Made by a program: the position numbers and the translations under genes. Shown here piece after piece: positions 21,998-32,651 of a DNA stretch of 64,000 bases (position 1 is its first letter; every line of letters begins with the position of its first letter). Source of the stretch: Thermoplasmata archaeon (lineage in GTDB: Archaea; Thermoplasmatota; Thermoplasmata; Methanomassiliicoccales; Methanomethylophilaceae); contig SUSV01000002.1 in assembly GCA_015063245.1 (NCBI GenBank), positions 62,001-126,000 of the forward strand, written 5' to 3'. The notes under the pieces are model-generated. The model was not told the origin of the DNA and did not search any database. It saw only the letters and a program-made list of their open reading frames with translations.

Positions 21998-23302
21998 TCA
22001 CTTGAATTCGGGTATGAGTGTGAGTATCTGCTTGATGGGCATGCACATGTCGTCCGCCTCGAGCGACCTTTCGTTCTCGAGGATGCACTCGGCAACCTTC
22101 ACCATTGCGGGGTAGGATGCCCTCAGCATGTGGTTGGCGTAGATGATGATGTTGGCGCCCCATTCCTGGAACTCCTTCTCCTTGAACTGGTTGTAAGTGG
22201 TGGGGACCAGCACGATGGGTGTGGATTTGTTGGTCTCCCTGAACCTTGTGCAGAACTCCTTGATGTCCATTCCGGACTTGTCCTTGCTGTGAATCATGAT
22301 TCCGTCAGCTCCTGCCCCGACGTAAGCGTGAGCACGTTCGAGCGCCTCATCGACGGAATGCCCTGCGATGATGCTCTCGAGGCGAGCGATGATCATGAAG
22401 TCCTTGGTGAGCTGTGCGTTCTTTCCCGCATGGATCTTGTCGCAGAACTCGTCGATCGGTGCGAGGTTCTGCTCAACTGATGTCCCGAAGAGCGAGTTCC
22501 GCTTCAATCCGACCTTATCCTCGATGATGACAGCGGAGATTCCGTTGCGCTCGAGTGTGCGCACTGTGAAGACGAAGTGCTCCATCTTCCCGCCGGTGTC
22601 CCCGTCGTAGATGAGGGGTTTGGTCGTGCATTCAAGGATGCTGGTGAGGTTCTGCATACGCGTTGTGAGGTCGACAGCCTCGATGTCGGGCTTTCCCTTG
22701 CTTGTGGAGTCGGTGAGGCTCGATGACCACATCCCGTCGAAGTAGTGGAGGCCGTCATCCTTCTCTATCTCGGTGTGCTCCACGATGAGTCCCGAGATTC
22801 CTGAATGGACCTCCATGATCCTTATCAGGGGTTTGGCTTCAAGCAGCCTCCTGAGGCTGGAGAGCCTCCTCTCCGGCGTTATTCCGAATTCACGGCGTGC
22901 GGTGTTGATGACCGATCCTGTGATTCCCCTGGTGTAGGGTATGTCCACGACCTCTCCTCCCCATTCCGAGACGATCTTGATCGTCTCTTCCCTGATGGTG
23001 CTCATCGAATTGCTGACCCAATCGTCTCCGTGGACGACGTATCTGGGCTTGTACTTGCGGAGATTGTCCTCTCCGCACCAGTCCTCCTGGGGGACGACCA
23101 TTTCCACATTCTTGATGTTCTTGATGATGATCTCCCTTTTATCGTAATCGAGGAAGGGAGGGTGCTGACGTGACAGGATAGCCTTGTCAGTGAGAAGCCC
23201 AACGATGACCTTTCCTCTTTTGGAAGCCTCGTTTATGATGTTGAGGTTCCCAGGGTGGATAACATCTCCAACCAGTGTTACATACGAAAATGTGTCTCCC
23301 AT
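21998..23302 (-). CDS. Phosphoenolpyruvate mutase with N-terminal cytidylyltransferase-like domain
   Basis: PEP mutase signature 'EDKVGLKRNS'; N-domain 'LVGDVIHPGNLNIINEASKRGKVIVGLLTD...YVVHGDDW'. Confidence 0.93.
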   Translation of the reverse strand: MGDTFSYVTLVGDVIHPGNLNIINEASKRGKVIVGLLTDKAILSRQHPPFLDYDKREIIIKNIKNVEMVVPQEDWCGEDNLRKYKPRYVVHGDDWVSNSMSTIREETIKIVSEWGGEVVDIPYTRGITGSVINTARREFGITPERRLSSLRRLLEAKPLIRIMEVHSGISGLIVEHTEIEKDDGLHYFDGMWSSSLTDSTSKGKPDIEAVDLTTRMQNLTSILECTTKPLIYDGDTGGKMEHFVFTVRTLERNGISAVIIEDKVGLKRNSLFGTSVEQNLAPIDEFCDKIHAGKNAQLTKDFMIIARLESIIAGHSVDEALERAHAYVGAGADGIMIHSKDKSGMDIKEFCTRFRETNKSTPIVLVPTTYNQFKEKEFQEWGANIIIYANHMLRASYPAMVKVAECILENERSLEADDMCMPIKQILTLIPEFK

Positions 23303-23467
23303 AATATTACCGGCTATGTCAGCTATGGGCGACGCGGATATATTGTTTACGTTTCTTATAGTCGCGCGCACGCATATCGGGACTCAGAAAAAGAGCTGAG
23401 GCTGTTAGAATCCGGCGCAGCATTGTTCCAGCAATTTTAAAATAAGGTACGGGCATGAAACATCGGA

Positions 23468-24946
23468 TTGGTAGGTCAATTGCTAGTTCGTAACTTCACC
23501 TTCAAAGTCGTGTCCCAGTTAATGGCGGCAATCATGGCATTCGTGTCGTTGTTGGTGATGACCAGATGCGTCCCTAACGAGTACGGGGTGATGATGTGGG
23601 CGCTGGCCCTGGTCAGCCTGGTCAATACGGTTGCCGATTTGGGATTCAACTCAGCCAATCTGAAGTTCATCGCCAAGGAAGGATACGATCAATCCGCATG
23701 CTTCACATCATACATGGTTATCAAGATCGTTCTGACCGTGCTCTTGTCCATCATCACCGTTGCCACGGTCTTCATCATGGCGGAGCTCGACATGAAGGAT
23801 ACAGAGGCGCTCCATGTCTGCCTTGTCCTTCTGATCTATCAGATCATCTCGAACGTCCAGTTCGCGATATACTATACGCTGGACGGACTGATGCTCAGCG
23901 GCAAGAGCGCGATCCTTACCATAGTCGAATGTTTCCTGAGGAACCTGATCCTGATCATCTTCGCACTGATGGAATCGGATGCGATGACCCTGGCAAGCGC
24001 TTATGTCTACGCTACGATCGTATCAGTCATAATCAGTGTGATAATGGTCCATTCGGCCGGAATAAGATTGGTCAGGCCGAAATACCTTCGCGAGTACATC
24101 GTGTTCGCAGCTCCCTTGGCAGCCGCGCTCATCCTTACCTCCATCCTGACCTATCTGGCGCAGGTTCTCATAGGTCTGTATTACCCGCATCAGGACATCG
24201 AGGTCACGTACTATACGACCGCAGTGGGTGCAATCACCACATTGACCGCGGTCGGAGTATCATTGAACAATGTGCTCCTGCCCCATCTGTCGAAGAACAT
24301 CGCCAACAGGGGGAAGACGGAGTACACGCTCTGGTATCTCGAGAAGATCCTGTGCGTCGTCCTGTTCCCGTTCGTAACATTCCTGATAATACTCGGGCCT
24401 GAGGTGGCGGTTGTTCTGTTCGGGGACCGTCTCGGGCCGTCCGGGGAAATGATCTCGATCCTCGCCATCCATATTATCCCGTTCGTCATCGCAGGGGTGA
24501 TGACCCAGGTGCTTTACGCCATCAACAAGGGTAAGGCATATCTCAGGGCGTCGGTCTTAATGTGCATAATAGCGGTGGCGGGATTCTTCATACTGATACC
24601 CGATGAGACGTTCATGCCGTTCTGTTTCGGACTCAAGGGGGTAGGAGCCGCGATATCGGTCACGGTCTCCTACATGGTGTTCGTCGTGATCCTGATCCTG
24701 ATGGTCAAGAAGATGATCAACCACAAGCTCTATCCCAATATCTGGAAGCTTTTCGTCGCATTCATCATCTCATCTGTTGCGATTTATGCGATAGATCAGC
24801 TCATCAGCATACACGGATTCATACAGCTGGCACTGGCGGGAATATTCATCGAGATTATGTTCCTGGGCACTCTCTACCTCATGAAGGAATTCAGTATGGG
24901 CGAGGTCAGGACGATCTGGAGAAAGTTCAGGAACGACGAGGATTGA
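23468..24946 (+). CDS. Oligosaccharide flippase family (Wzx-like) membrane protein
   Basis: About 12-14 TM segments, 'FTFKVVSQLMAAIMAFVSLLVMTRCVPNEYGVMMWALALVSLVNTVADLGF'; TTG start. Confidence 0.9.
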   Translation: MVGQLLVRNFTFKVVSQLMAAIMAFVSLLVMTRCVPNEYGVMMWALALVSLVNTVADLGFNSANLKFIAKEGYDQSACFTSYMVIKIVLTVLLSIITVATVFIMAELDMKDTEALHVCLVLLIYQIISNVQFAIYYTLDGLMLSGKSAILTIVECFLRNLILIIFALMESDAMTLASAYVYATIVSVIISVIMVHSAGIRLVRPKYLREYIVFAAPLAAALILTSILTYLAQVLIGLYYPHQDIEVTYYTTAVGAITTLTAVGVSLNNVLLPHLSKNIANRGKTEYTLWYLEKILCVVLFPFVTFLIILGPEVAVVLFGDRLGPSGEMISILAIHIIPFVIAGVMTQVLYAINKGKAYLRASVLMCIIAVAGFFILIPDETFMPFCFGLKGVGAAISVTVSYMVFVVILILMVKKMINHKLYPNIWKLFVAFIISSVAIYAIDQLISIHGFIQLALAGIFIEIMFLGTLYLMKEFSMGEVRTIWRKFRNDED

Positions 24947-25735
24947 TCATTTAGGAAGGTCCTTGCTGGACAGTCTGCGGTGCTTCTTCCTCTCACCCTG
25001 ATCCTCAAGATAATCGTTGAGGAGGCTGTACGGGTATCCTGCAGCTCCGGTTCTCTGGTCCTCCGGGGGAGGCGTCATGTAGTCCCCGTAGAAGTTCGTC
25101 AGCATCTCATGGTATTTCTCGGGGAGCGGGATGGTGGTGTCCTCGAAATCCACCACGACCGGTGTGCCGTAATCCGATTTCTTCCAAACGTGCTTCCTCA
25201 CCTGGACCGCCCTCAGCGATACCAGATCCGTCTTAGAAGTGGAGAAGAACCTGATCATCTTCCTGGAGATGAGCTCAATGGGGTAGAAGATGGCCTTCAC
25301 GATACCGCTGTCATGGTCCCCCAGGATCTTGTGGGAAAGCAGCTCGAATCCGCAGAACGGATACATCAGGCCCTGGCGGATGATCGATTTGGGGAAGTCC
25401 ATGAGGACGAACAGGTCGATGAAGGATGCCTTCTGGTTCTTTATGTCCTCGATGAAGTTCTCGGTCCTGATGATGACATGAGGGTGCGAGTCCGCGCTGG
25501 GGTTGTGATAATAGTACTTGTCCTTGTCCAGCTCCGCCTCGAGGACCTCATTGATACGGTCCAGATCCTTAGCGAATATGACAAGGTCGAGGTCGTCATC
25601 CCACGGGATGAATCCTTTGTGCCTGACGGCACCGATGGCCGTACCGTATGCTCCGTAGTAAGGGAGGTCATACTTATCGAGAATCGTGGCTATGTCCTTG
25701 TAGGCTGCCAGCAGTTGACTGTGGTTATCGGTCAT
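24947..25735 (-). CDS. LicD family phosphotransferase
   Basis: YGAYGTAIGAVRHKGFIPWDDDLDLVIF. Confidence 0.92.
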   Translation of the reverse strand: MTDNHSQLLAAYKDIATILDKYDLPYYGAYGTAIGAVRHKGFIPWDDDLDLVIFAKDLDRINEVLEAELDKDKYYYHNPSADSHPHVIIRTENFIEDIKNQKASFIDLFVLMDFPKSIIRQGLMYPFCGFELLSHKILGDHDSGIVKAIFYPIELISRKMIRFFSTSKTDLVSLRAVQVRKHVWKKSDYGTPVVVDFEDTTIPLPEKYHEMLTNFYGDYMTPPPEDQRTGAAGYPYSLLNDYLEDQGERKKHRRLSSKDLPK

Positions 25736-25768
25736 CAGTCCTTTTTATCAGAAATCCTGTATATTAAC

Positions 25769-27076
25769 TCAATCCTGCGCAGGTTTCAGGGACCTGATGA
25801 GCGTTTTCAGCAGGTGGCACGTCAGGATTATGGCGATAGCGCCCTTCAGCGTATCTGCTAGGATGTACTGGACGGTGATCCTCTTTGACTCCCCTTCCAC
25901 GACATCGCCCATGAAGAGGACCGTCAGGAGAGATGCAGCGCACAGCAGTATCAGGTAGATGCGGAGCCTCTTCGGATCGGCTCCGAGCGATTTGAACGAA
26001 TAGACAAGGAACGGGTACATCATCACGATCCACATGACATACTGGGCGCAGAATACCTTGTTGAAGGTCATGAAGATCATGAGCACTATCCCGCAGGCGA
26101 GCAGCATAAGCGGCATGGATCTTTCGGAATCATCTTCGTTCTTGTACATCTTGTAGAGGAAATAGACGATAAAGGCCCCTATGATCAGGAACGTTATCGG
26201 CATGATATAGGGCTCGACCGAATCCGCCAGTGTACCGAACAGGTCCCATGACTCGTTCTCATCCATCCCCACATAGACGAGCGAATCGTCGATGAGGCTG
26301 ACGATCATGAGCGGGATCGCGACCACGCTCTCGATCTCCACACCTCTTCCGGAATGCTGTGTGAGATAGCTGAATGCCGTCGAGGGGTCGTTGATGAGGA
26401 CCGGGAGCTCGATCACGAAGCATACCAGGGCGGTCAGGGCACCGTACTTGAAGAAAGACTTCAGGTCCTTCCTCGCCAGGAACGGGATCAGCAATATGGG
26501 CAGCAGGAAGATGGGGTAGATCTTCGTCATTATCCCCAATGCGAGCAGGACGAAGGCCGGAACATACTTCCTGTCCAGGTAGAAGAGGATCGAGAGGACG
26601 ACGAAGACAGTGGTGATGGTGTCGTTCCTCGCTATGAAGAAGTTGTTGACCCCGATAATCAGGAGCGCGAAGGTGAAATAGACATAGGAATGGCTGATGC
26701 CGCGTGAATCACAGAACTTCAGCAGACCGTGTATCGCCAGCAGCGAGAACAGATACGTCATGATGGCGAAGCTGTAGTTGTATCCGGGCTCCGTCGGCGT
26801 GATGATGTAGGGTATCAGGTCGAGGAAGAAGGCCAGCGGGGGGTATGCGGACGGATCGTCCTCATACGGCATCATCCCGTTGAACATGTTCTCCGCATGC
26901 AGCCAGTACTGATGGACATCGTTCCAGCCGTAGTTGTTGCCGACTATGTCGTTGACGATATCTGTGAGCAGTATGATGAACAGATAAAGGACCGTGTAGA
27001 GGATGTAGAACTGGTAATCCCTGTTCTCCCTAATCCTATCTATGATGCTCGGGGTCTTATCGCTCATCTTACCCAT
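25769..27076 (-). CDS. GT-C type polytopic glycosyltransferase
   Basis: Polytopic; 'NDVHQYWLHAENMFNGMMPYEDDPSAYPPLAFF' loop typical of DUF2029/GT87-like mannosyltransferases. Confidence 0.8.
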   Translation of the reverse strand: MGKMSDKTPSIIDRIRENRDYQFYILYTVLYLFIILLTDIVNDIVGNNYGWNDVHQYWLHAENMFNGMMPYEDDPSAYPPLAFFLDLIPYIITPTEPGYNYSFAIMTYLFSLLAIHGLLKFCDSRGISHSYVYFTFALLIIGVNNFFIARNDTITTVFVVLSILFYLDRKYVPAFVLLALGIMTKIYPIFLLPILLIPFLARKDLKSFFKYGALTALVCFVIELPVLINDPSTAFSYLTQHSGRGVEIESVVAIPLMIVSLIDDSLVYVGMDENESWDLFGTLADSVEPYIMPITFLIIGAFIVYFLYKMYKNEDDSERSMPLMLLACGIVLMIFMTFNKVFCAQYVMWIVMMYPFLVYSFKSLGADPKRLRIYLILLCAASLLTVLFMGDVVEGESKRITVQYILADTLKGAIAIILTCHLLKTLIRSLKPAQD

Positions 27077-27109
27077 CCGTAGAGGGTCGGTGATATAAAA
27101 GGAAGGGAT

Positions 27110-27952
27110 TCAGGCGTCTTCCGGCGAATAATGGTTGGAGAACACATGGATCCCGTATCCGATGATCAGACCGATGACGATCGCTACGATGCATTGGACC
27201 AGATACTCATCGGAGTCCATGTCCATCAGGCCCTGTACGACGACGGTCACAACCGATCCCAGGGTCAGTCCGAAGATGGCGCAGTATGTGGACCTTCTGC
27301 AGTTGTTGACGAAGTAATCCATCGCCTTCGCGAAGCATATGATCCCGAACAGCGCGCCTAAGATGAGCGGAAGGATATCCATAAGTTCGAACTCGGTAAG
27401 GGAGTCGAGAACGGGGGTGAGAAGACCGAGTGCCAGCAGCATAGTAGAACCGCTGATCCCGGGGGAGAGCGCGCACAGCGCGTAGAGTATTCCGGCCACG
27501 AACATCCCGACCATCCCATAATCCGCATCTTCCGGCTGCGACATGCCGAGGATGAGCACCGCCATCATCACGAGGAATCCGCAGACGAGTGCGAGGATGT
27601 TGTATTTGGTGAGCTTCTTGTCCCCATCCCTAATGTTGACTGCGATGTCGGGCAACTGGACCGAGATGAGGGCACCGAAGAAGAACATGATCGGGATCTC
27701 GTACGATTCGATGAGGAAATCCAGTCCTTTGGCGCAGATGAGAAGCCCGATGACCCCTCCTATTCCCAAGGTCGCGATGAAACCTATGTCCTTGATGAGG
27801 TAGGTCCTGATCTTCGATATGTCGCGGATGAGCCTCTCGTAGACTCTGAAAACGACAGCCATGGTGGCTCCGCTGGCGCCGGGGAGCATCATGAAAATGC
27901 CCATGAGCGTTCCTACGAATACGTTCTTCAGCGCTTCTGCGGTTTTCATCAA
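27110..27952 (-). CDS. DUF368 family (PopT-type polyprenyl-phosphate translocase)
   Basis: GTLMGIFMMLPGASGATMAVVFRVYERLI and repeat 'LCALSPGISGSTMLLALGLLTPVL'. Confidence 0.9.
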   Translation of the reverse strand: MMKTAEALKNVFVGTLMGIFMMLPGASGATMAVVFRVYERLIRDISKIRTYLIKDIGFIATLGIGGVIGLLICAKGLDFLIESYEIPIMFFFGALISVQLPDIAVNIRDGDKKLTKYNILALVCGFLVMMAVLILGMSQPEDADYGMVGMFVAGILYALCALSPGISGSTMLLALGLLTPVLDSLTEFELMDILPLILGALFGIICFAKAMDYFVNNCRRSTYCAIFGLTLGSVVTVVVQGLMDMDSDEYLVQCIVAIVIGLIIGYGIHVFSNHYSPEDA

Positions 27953-27978
27953 GCCTCAATATATGAACTCAATATAAA

Positions 27979-29268
27979 TCAGAGTGGTCCGAAGACCCTG
28001 TTCCCTAATCGGAATCGGTCATTTTCAGTCTGGTTTTCTTCCTGCCCGATGACGCCCTTCTCCTTCAGTTTCGATTCTATCCTGTCGGCCAGCGAGTTGA
28101 TCCTGTTATCCAAGGGTTTGAACACAAGCCATATTCTGAGCTTATCGATGATTATGCATACAGCGAACACCAGCAGCGTGCATGCCACGGCATATAGCGG
28201 AAACATCTCATCCGCGAACATCTCGTCCATGTGCAGCCATGGTTTCCATATCAGATGCTTCAGTAAGATTGATTCGTGAATCAGATACACGGCCAGCGTA
28301 GATGCGGCCACCCAGTTGATCGCCTTGGAGTGTCTGGGCCTCATGTTGAGGAATGTCAGGAACATACCTAATGCGAAGAACAGTTCAGTGATGCTCATCC
28401 TTTCACGGAAGTATTCAACTCCGACTCCGAACCCGTAAAGCGACAGCGACCAGAACGCATGCACATACAGCATGACGACAATCCCGGCAGCCAGGACGAT
28501 CTTCCTCCTGGTTGTGAGATAGAGTATCGTGAACAGCAGGAGCAGTCCTACGAACACGACGAAGTACAGGTAACTGTACTCCAGCGGGCCGTCGTAACAG
28601 TAGAATGCCAAAGAATATGCCAGTACTATGTCGGCAGCCAATGAGAATACGGTCAGCGCGACCCCGTTGCCGAAGCTCGAGGTCAGAGGTTTCGGATGGA
28701 GCCTGATATATCCTGCGATCAGGTACATCGTGACCGCCGTTCCGAACGCGGTGACGAACCTTCCGGTACCTATCGTCGAATACTGGATGTATGTGAGGAA
28801 GAACATGACCCCGCACAGCAGGAGATGCTGTCTCTCGTTGATCCTATGCAGGACCATGTTGATGAACGGGGATACAATCATCAGCCCCAGATACGCATCC
28901 ATGAACCACCACTGGGACGTGACGATCGGGAACAGGCTCTTGATCATGCGTTCCGGAGGGACCGATACTCCGCAGGCGATACATATGGCCAATATCACGA
29001 ATGAGTAGAACCATATCTCCAGAACCAATCTCAGGAGCTTCTTCACAGTGATCTTCTGATTGACCATGAAGTATCCGCTTATCAGGAAGAATATCAGAAC
29101 TCCGAACTGTCCGCAGAATTTCTGCATCGCATAGACTACCACATTGAGATCAGGTTCGTCAGGTAGGTCTATTCCACCGAACATGGAGATGTGGTGGAAC
29201 ACAATCATAAGCATGCAGATAATACGGAGCAGTTCCAGGTTGGAGTTTCTGGCTGAGGAAGAGCTCAT
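27979..29268 (-). CDS. Acyltransferase 3 family integral membrane protein
   Basis: RNSNLELLRIICMLMIVFHHISMFGG, 'FLISGYFMV', ~10 TM. Confidence 0.92.
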   Translation of the reverse strand: MSSSSARNSNLELLRIICMLMIVFHHISMFGGIDLPDEPDLNVVVYAMQKFCGQFGVLIFFLISGYFMVNQKITVKKLLRLVLEIWFYSFVILAICIACGVSVPPERMIKSLFPIVTSQWWFMDAYLGLMIVSPFINMVLHRINERQHLLLCGVMFFLTYIQYSTIGTGRFVTAFGTAVTMYLIAGYIRLHPKPLTSSFGNGVALTVFSLAADIVLAYSLAFYCYDGPLEYSYLYFVVFVGLLLLFTILYLTTRRKIVLAAGIVVMLYVHAFWSLSLYGFGVGVEYFRERMSITELFFALGMFLTFLNMRPRHSKAINWVAASTLAVYLIHESILLKHLIWKPWLHMDEMFADEMFPLYAVACTLLVFAVCIIIDKLRIWLVFKPLDNRINSLADRIESKLKEKGVIGQEENQTENDRFRLGNRVFGPL

Positions 29269-29503
29269 TATGAACGGAATGGTTTCCAGTCGTATGCTAT
29301 AAAAGAATTTATTACCAGTATTATCCAATTAACGGTTGTTAAAGCCGACAGGTCTTCAGTGACCGGGAATGCTTTAGGATGTTTCCATTCATCTTTTTCA
29401 GCAGGTTATTACTTTTTATATAGGTAGAAGATAACCGAATCCTGCTCTTACAGAGCCGATGAATGATGAAGGCGTCTTTGTACGCCCGAAAGAGGTAATT
29501 GAA

Positions 29504-29869
29504 ATGTCTGTATTTGTTAAATTCGAGACACCCAAGGAGCTCTCTGACAAGGCTTACGCACTGGCAGAGGCTGCAAGGGACGGCGGAAAGATCAAGAAGG
29601 GAACCAACGAGGTCACAAAGGCTGTCGAGCGCGGAGCCGCAGCAATGGTCATCATGGCCGTTGATGTCGAGCCCCCAGAGATCCTCGCACACATGCCTGC
29701 TCTCTGTGACGAGAGGAACGTTCCCTACGTGTACGTTCCCAGCAAGGTCGAGCTTGGAGCCGCAATCGGACTCAACAAGCCCGCAGCATCCGTCGCCATC
29801 ATGGATGTCGGAAAGGGAAAAGCACTTTGTGATGAGATCGCACAGGCTACAGCAGCACTCAAGAACTGA
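29504..29869 (+). CDS. rpl7ae: 50S ribosomal protein L7Ae
   Basis: [46 protein letters not shown]. Confidence 0.97.
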   Translation: MSVFVKFETPKELSDKAYALAEAARDGGKIKKGTNEVTKAVERGAAAMVIMAVDVEPPEILAHMPALCDERNVPYVYVPSKVELGAAIGLNKPAASVAIMDVGKGKALCDEIAQATAALKN

Positions 29870-29879
29870 GGTGAGCTGA

Positions 29880-30092
29880 ATGGTCGACACTGACAGCATC
29901 CCTTCTGAAGTCGTTGAGATCATCGGAAGGACCGGAATGACCGGCGAGGCAACTCAGGTCAAGGTCCGTGTTCTCGATGGACGCGACAAGGGAAGGATCA
30001 TTACAAGGAACATCATGGGTCCTGTCAGAATGGGTGACATCCTCATGCTGAGGGAGACATCCAGAGAAGCCAGGAAACTGGGCATGAGGTGA
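29880..30092 (+). CDS. rps28e: 30S ribosomal protein S28e
   Basis: [55 protein letters not shown]. Confidence 0.97.
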   Translation: MVDTDSIPSEVVEIIGRTGMTGEATQVKVRVLDGRDKGRIITRNIMGPVRMGDILMLRETSREARKLGMR

Positions 30093-30097
30093 TTTCG

Positions 30098-30319
30098 ATG
30101 GTAGACACATCCAAGAGATGCTCTTTCTGCGGAGCACCTATCGAGCCCGGAACCGGTAAGATGTACGTCAAGAAGGACGGAACCATCCTCCTCTTCGACA
30201 CCAACAAGTGCTACAAGAACATGATCCAGCTCAAGAGGGTCGCTCGTACAACCGAGTGGACCGAGAAGGCAGCCATCGAGAAGGCAGCCAGGCTCAAGGC
30301 AGCTGAGAAGAAGGAGTGA
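30098..30319 (+). CDS. rpl24e: 50S ribosomal protein L24e
   Basis: [36 protein letters not shown]. Confidence 0.97.
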   Translation: MVDTSKRCSFCGAPIEPGTGKMYVKKDGTILLFDTNKCYKNMIQLKRVARTTEWTEKAAIEKAARLKAAEKKE

Positions 30320-30324
30320 GTTCC

Positions 30325-30780
30325 ATGGCTATGGAGCAGACCTACCTTATGGTCAAACCCGACGGAGTCCAGCGCGGACTCTGCGGAGAGATCCTCTCAC
30401 GCTTCGAGAAGAAAGGGCTCAAGATCGTCGGACTCAAGTTCATGGTCATCTCCAAGGAGGTTGCCGAGAACCACTACGGCGAGCACAAGGGAAAGCCCTT
30501 CTTCCCCTCACTGATCAGCTACATCACCTCCGGACCCGTCATGGCGATGGTCCTCGAGGGAGAGGATGCAGTTCAGATCTGCAGGAACATGATGGGAAAG
30601 ACCAAACCTATCGAGTCCGCCCCCGGAACCATCCGCGGCGACTACGCTATGGTCACTGGTTGCAACATCATCCACGGATCCGATTCAGTCGAGTCTGCAA
30701 AGAGGGAGATCTCCATCTTCTTCAAGCCCGAGGAACTTGTCACATACGACAGGACCGCGGACAAGTGGATCTACGAGTGA
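30325..30780 (+). CDS. ndk: Nucleoside diphosphate kinase
   Basis: [21 protein letters not shown], '[18 protein letters not shown]'. Confidence 0.97.
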   Translation: MAMEQTYLMVKPDGVQRGLCGEILSRFEKKGLKIVGLKFMVISKEVAENHYGEHKGKPFFPSLISYITSGPVMAMVLEGEDAVQICRNMMGKTKPIESAPGTIRGDYAMVTGCNIIHGSDSVESAKREISIFFKPEELVTYDRTADKWIYE

Positions 30781-30902
30781 AGCACTCAGGATAAAACTCA
30801 TTCCCCTCTGGAAGGAGGGGTTCAACTTTCATCAGAAACCATTCTGGATGAACATCCTTTTATTGGGATGAGTCGATTAATAACCCATGGATTGTGGTGG
30901 CT

Positions 30903-32651
30903 ATGGCAATAAGACAACCAGTTGTGAGCGTTCTTGGTCACGTGGATCACGGTAAGACCAAACTTTTGGACAGGATTAGGGGAACATCGGTTCAGGCCCG
31001 CGAGGCAGGAGCCATCACGCAGCACATAGGTGCTACGGAAGTCCCCATAGAGCACATCTACAAGGTATGCCACCAGCTGATCGGGGCGAAGAAGTTCAAC
31101 GTCCCCGGTCTTCTTTTCATAGACACCCCGGGACACCATTCCTTCATCACGCTCCGTGCAAGGGGAGGTTCCCTCGCGGACATCGCCGTCCTTGTCATAG
31201 ACATTAGGGAAGGGCTGATGCCCCAGACCATCGAATCCATACGCATCCTGAGGCAGTACAAGACCCCGTTCGTCATCGCTCTGAACAAGGTCGATACCAT
31301 CGAGGGATGGATCTCCGAGGAGGGAAGGCCCTTCATCATCTCGGAGAAGCAGCAGCAGGCCCACACCATCGAGGTCTTCAACGAGAAGCTCTACACGATA
31401 ATAGCACAGCTCTCCGAGCAGGGCATCTATGCCGACAGGTATGACAGGATCGACGATTTCACGAAGAACGTCGCGCTCGTCCCCATCTCAGCAAAGGAGG
31501 GCGAGGGAGTGCCTGATTTGTTATTAGTCCTCATCGGTCTGGCACAGCGTTTCCTCGAGTCGCAGCTCGAGAAAGGAGAGGGTCCTGGAAAGGGTACGAT
31601 CCTGGAGATCAAGGAGGAGAGGGGACTCGGAAAGACCCTCGACATGATCCTCTATTCGGGTACGATCAAGAAGGGTGACACGGTCGCTCTCGGAACGAGA
31701 GGGGCTCCCGTGGTCACTAAGGTAAAAGCAATCCTCAAACCCAAGCCGCTCGACGAGATACGCGATCCCAGGGACAGGTTCGATTCCGTCCCCGTCCTCC
31801 ATGCGGCGGCAGGAGTCAAGATCTCATGCCAGAACGTCGAGGGAGTGATCGCAGGAGCACCCATGCTCGTCGTCAAGAACGAGAAGGACCCGGCAATCAA
31901 GACCCTCCAGGAGGAGTCCACAGTCAAGATCGAGACGTCCGAGAACGGAATCTCGATCAAAGCCGACGCCGTCGGTTCGCTCGAGGCATTGGCATTCGAG
32001 GCCAAGGCAAACGAGATCTCTATCAGGAAATACGGTGTCGGGGAGATCACCCGCAGGGACATCGTCGAGGCGGCATACGGAGACAAGAAGAACTGCGTGC
32101 TGCTGGGATTCAATTCGGAGCTCTCGAAGGATGCCGAGGCCGAGCTGGCCAACCACCCGGAGCTCAAGGTCATCACAAACCAGATCGTCTACAAGCTCAT
32201 CGAGGATTACCTCGAATGGGTGGACGAGACCAAGAGGCAGGCAGAGGGAGACAAGAGGGCGGAATTCTCATTCCCCGCCAAGTTCAAGATCCTGCCCAAC
32301 TGCATATTCCGTGCGAGCAAACCCGCCATCGTCGGAGTCAGGGTCCTTGCAGGAAGGATAAGGCCCGGAGAGAACCTCATCGGTCCCGACGGAAGGGACT
32401 GCGGAAGGATCAAATCCATCCACACGGGCGAGGACACCCTGAAAGAGGCCAAGCAGGGGGAGGAAGTAGCTGTCGGAATCGACGGCGTGACCGCCGGCAG
32501 GCAGATCAACGAGGAGGACATCATCTACGTGGACCTCATCGGTTCCTCGATCAAGCCCCTGAAGGAGTTGGACCTCAACGACGATGAGAAAATGGCCATG
32601 GAAGAGGTCATCGCCATCAAGCGTAAGGACGAGCCCTTCTGGGGTATGTGA
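30903..32651 (+). CDS. infB: Translation initiation factor aIF5B (IF-2 family)
   Basis: [43 protein letters not shown], 'FIDTPGHHSF'. Confidence 0.97.
   Translation: MAIRQPVVSVLGHVDHGKTKLLDRIRGTSVQAREAGAITQHIGATEVPIEHIYKVCHQLIGAKKFNVPGLLFIDTPGHHSFITLRARGGSLADIAVLVIDIREGLMPQTIESIRILRQYKTPFVIALNKVDTIEGWISEEGRPFIISEKQQQAHTIEVFNEKLYTIIAQLSEQGIYADRYDRIDDFTKNVALVPISAKEGEGVPDLLLVLIGLAQRFLESQLEKGEGPGKGTILEIKEERGLGKTLDMILYSGTIKKGDTVALGTRGAPVVTKVKAILKPKPLDEIRDPRDRFDSVPVLHAAAGVKISCQNVEGVIAGAPMLVVKNEKDPAIKTLQEESTVKIETSENGISIKADAVGSLEALAFEAKANEISIRKYGVGEITRRDIVEAAYGDKKNCVLLGFNSELSKDAEAELANHPELKVITNQIVYKLIEDYLEWVDETKRQAEGDKRAEFSFPAKFKILPNCIFRASKPAIVGVRVLAGRIRPGENLIGPDGRDCGRIKSIHTGEDTLKEAKQGEEVAVGIDGVTAGRQINEEDIIYVDLIGSSIKPLKELDLNDDEKMAMEEVIAIKRKDEPFWGM

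Noticed and set aside
24980-25861. 293-aa plus-strand ORF
   Set aside because: Antisense to licD, which has a clear WDDDLDL motif
29339-29923. 194-aa minus-strand ORF
   Set aside because: Antisense to rpl7ae, which is unambiguous
30903-32651. Intein in aIF5B or aIF2 gamma
   Set aside because: Both GTPase genes have normal length and uninterrupted motifs
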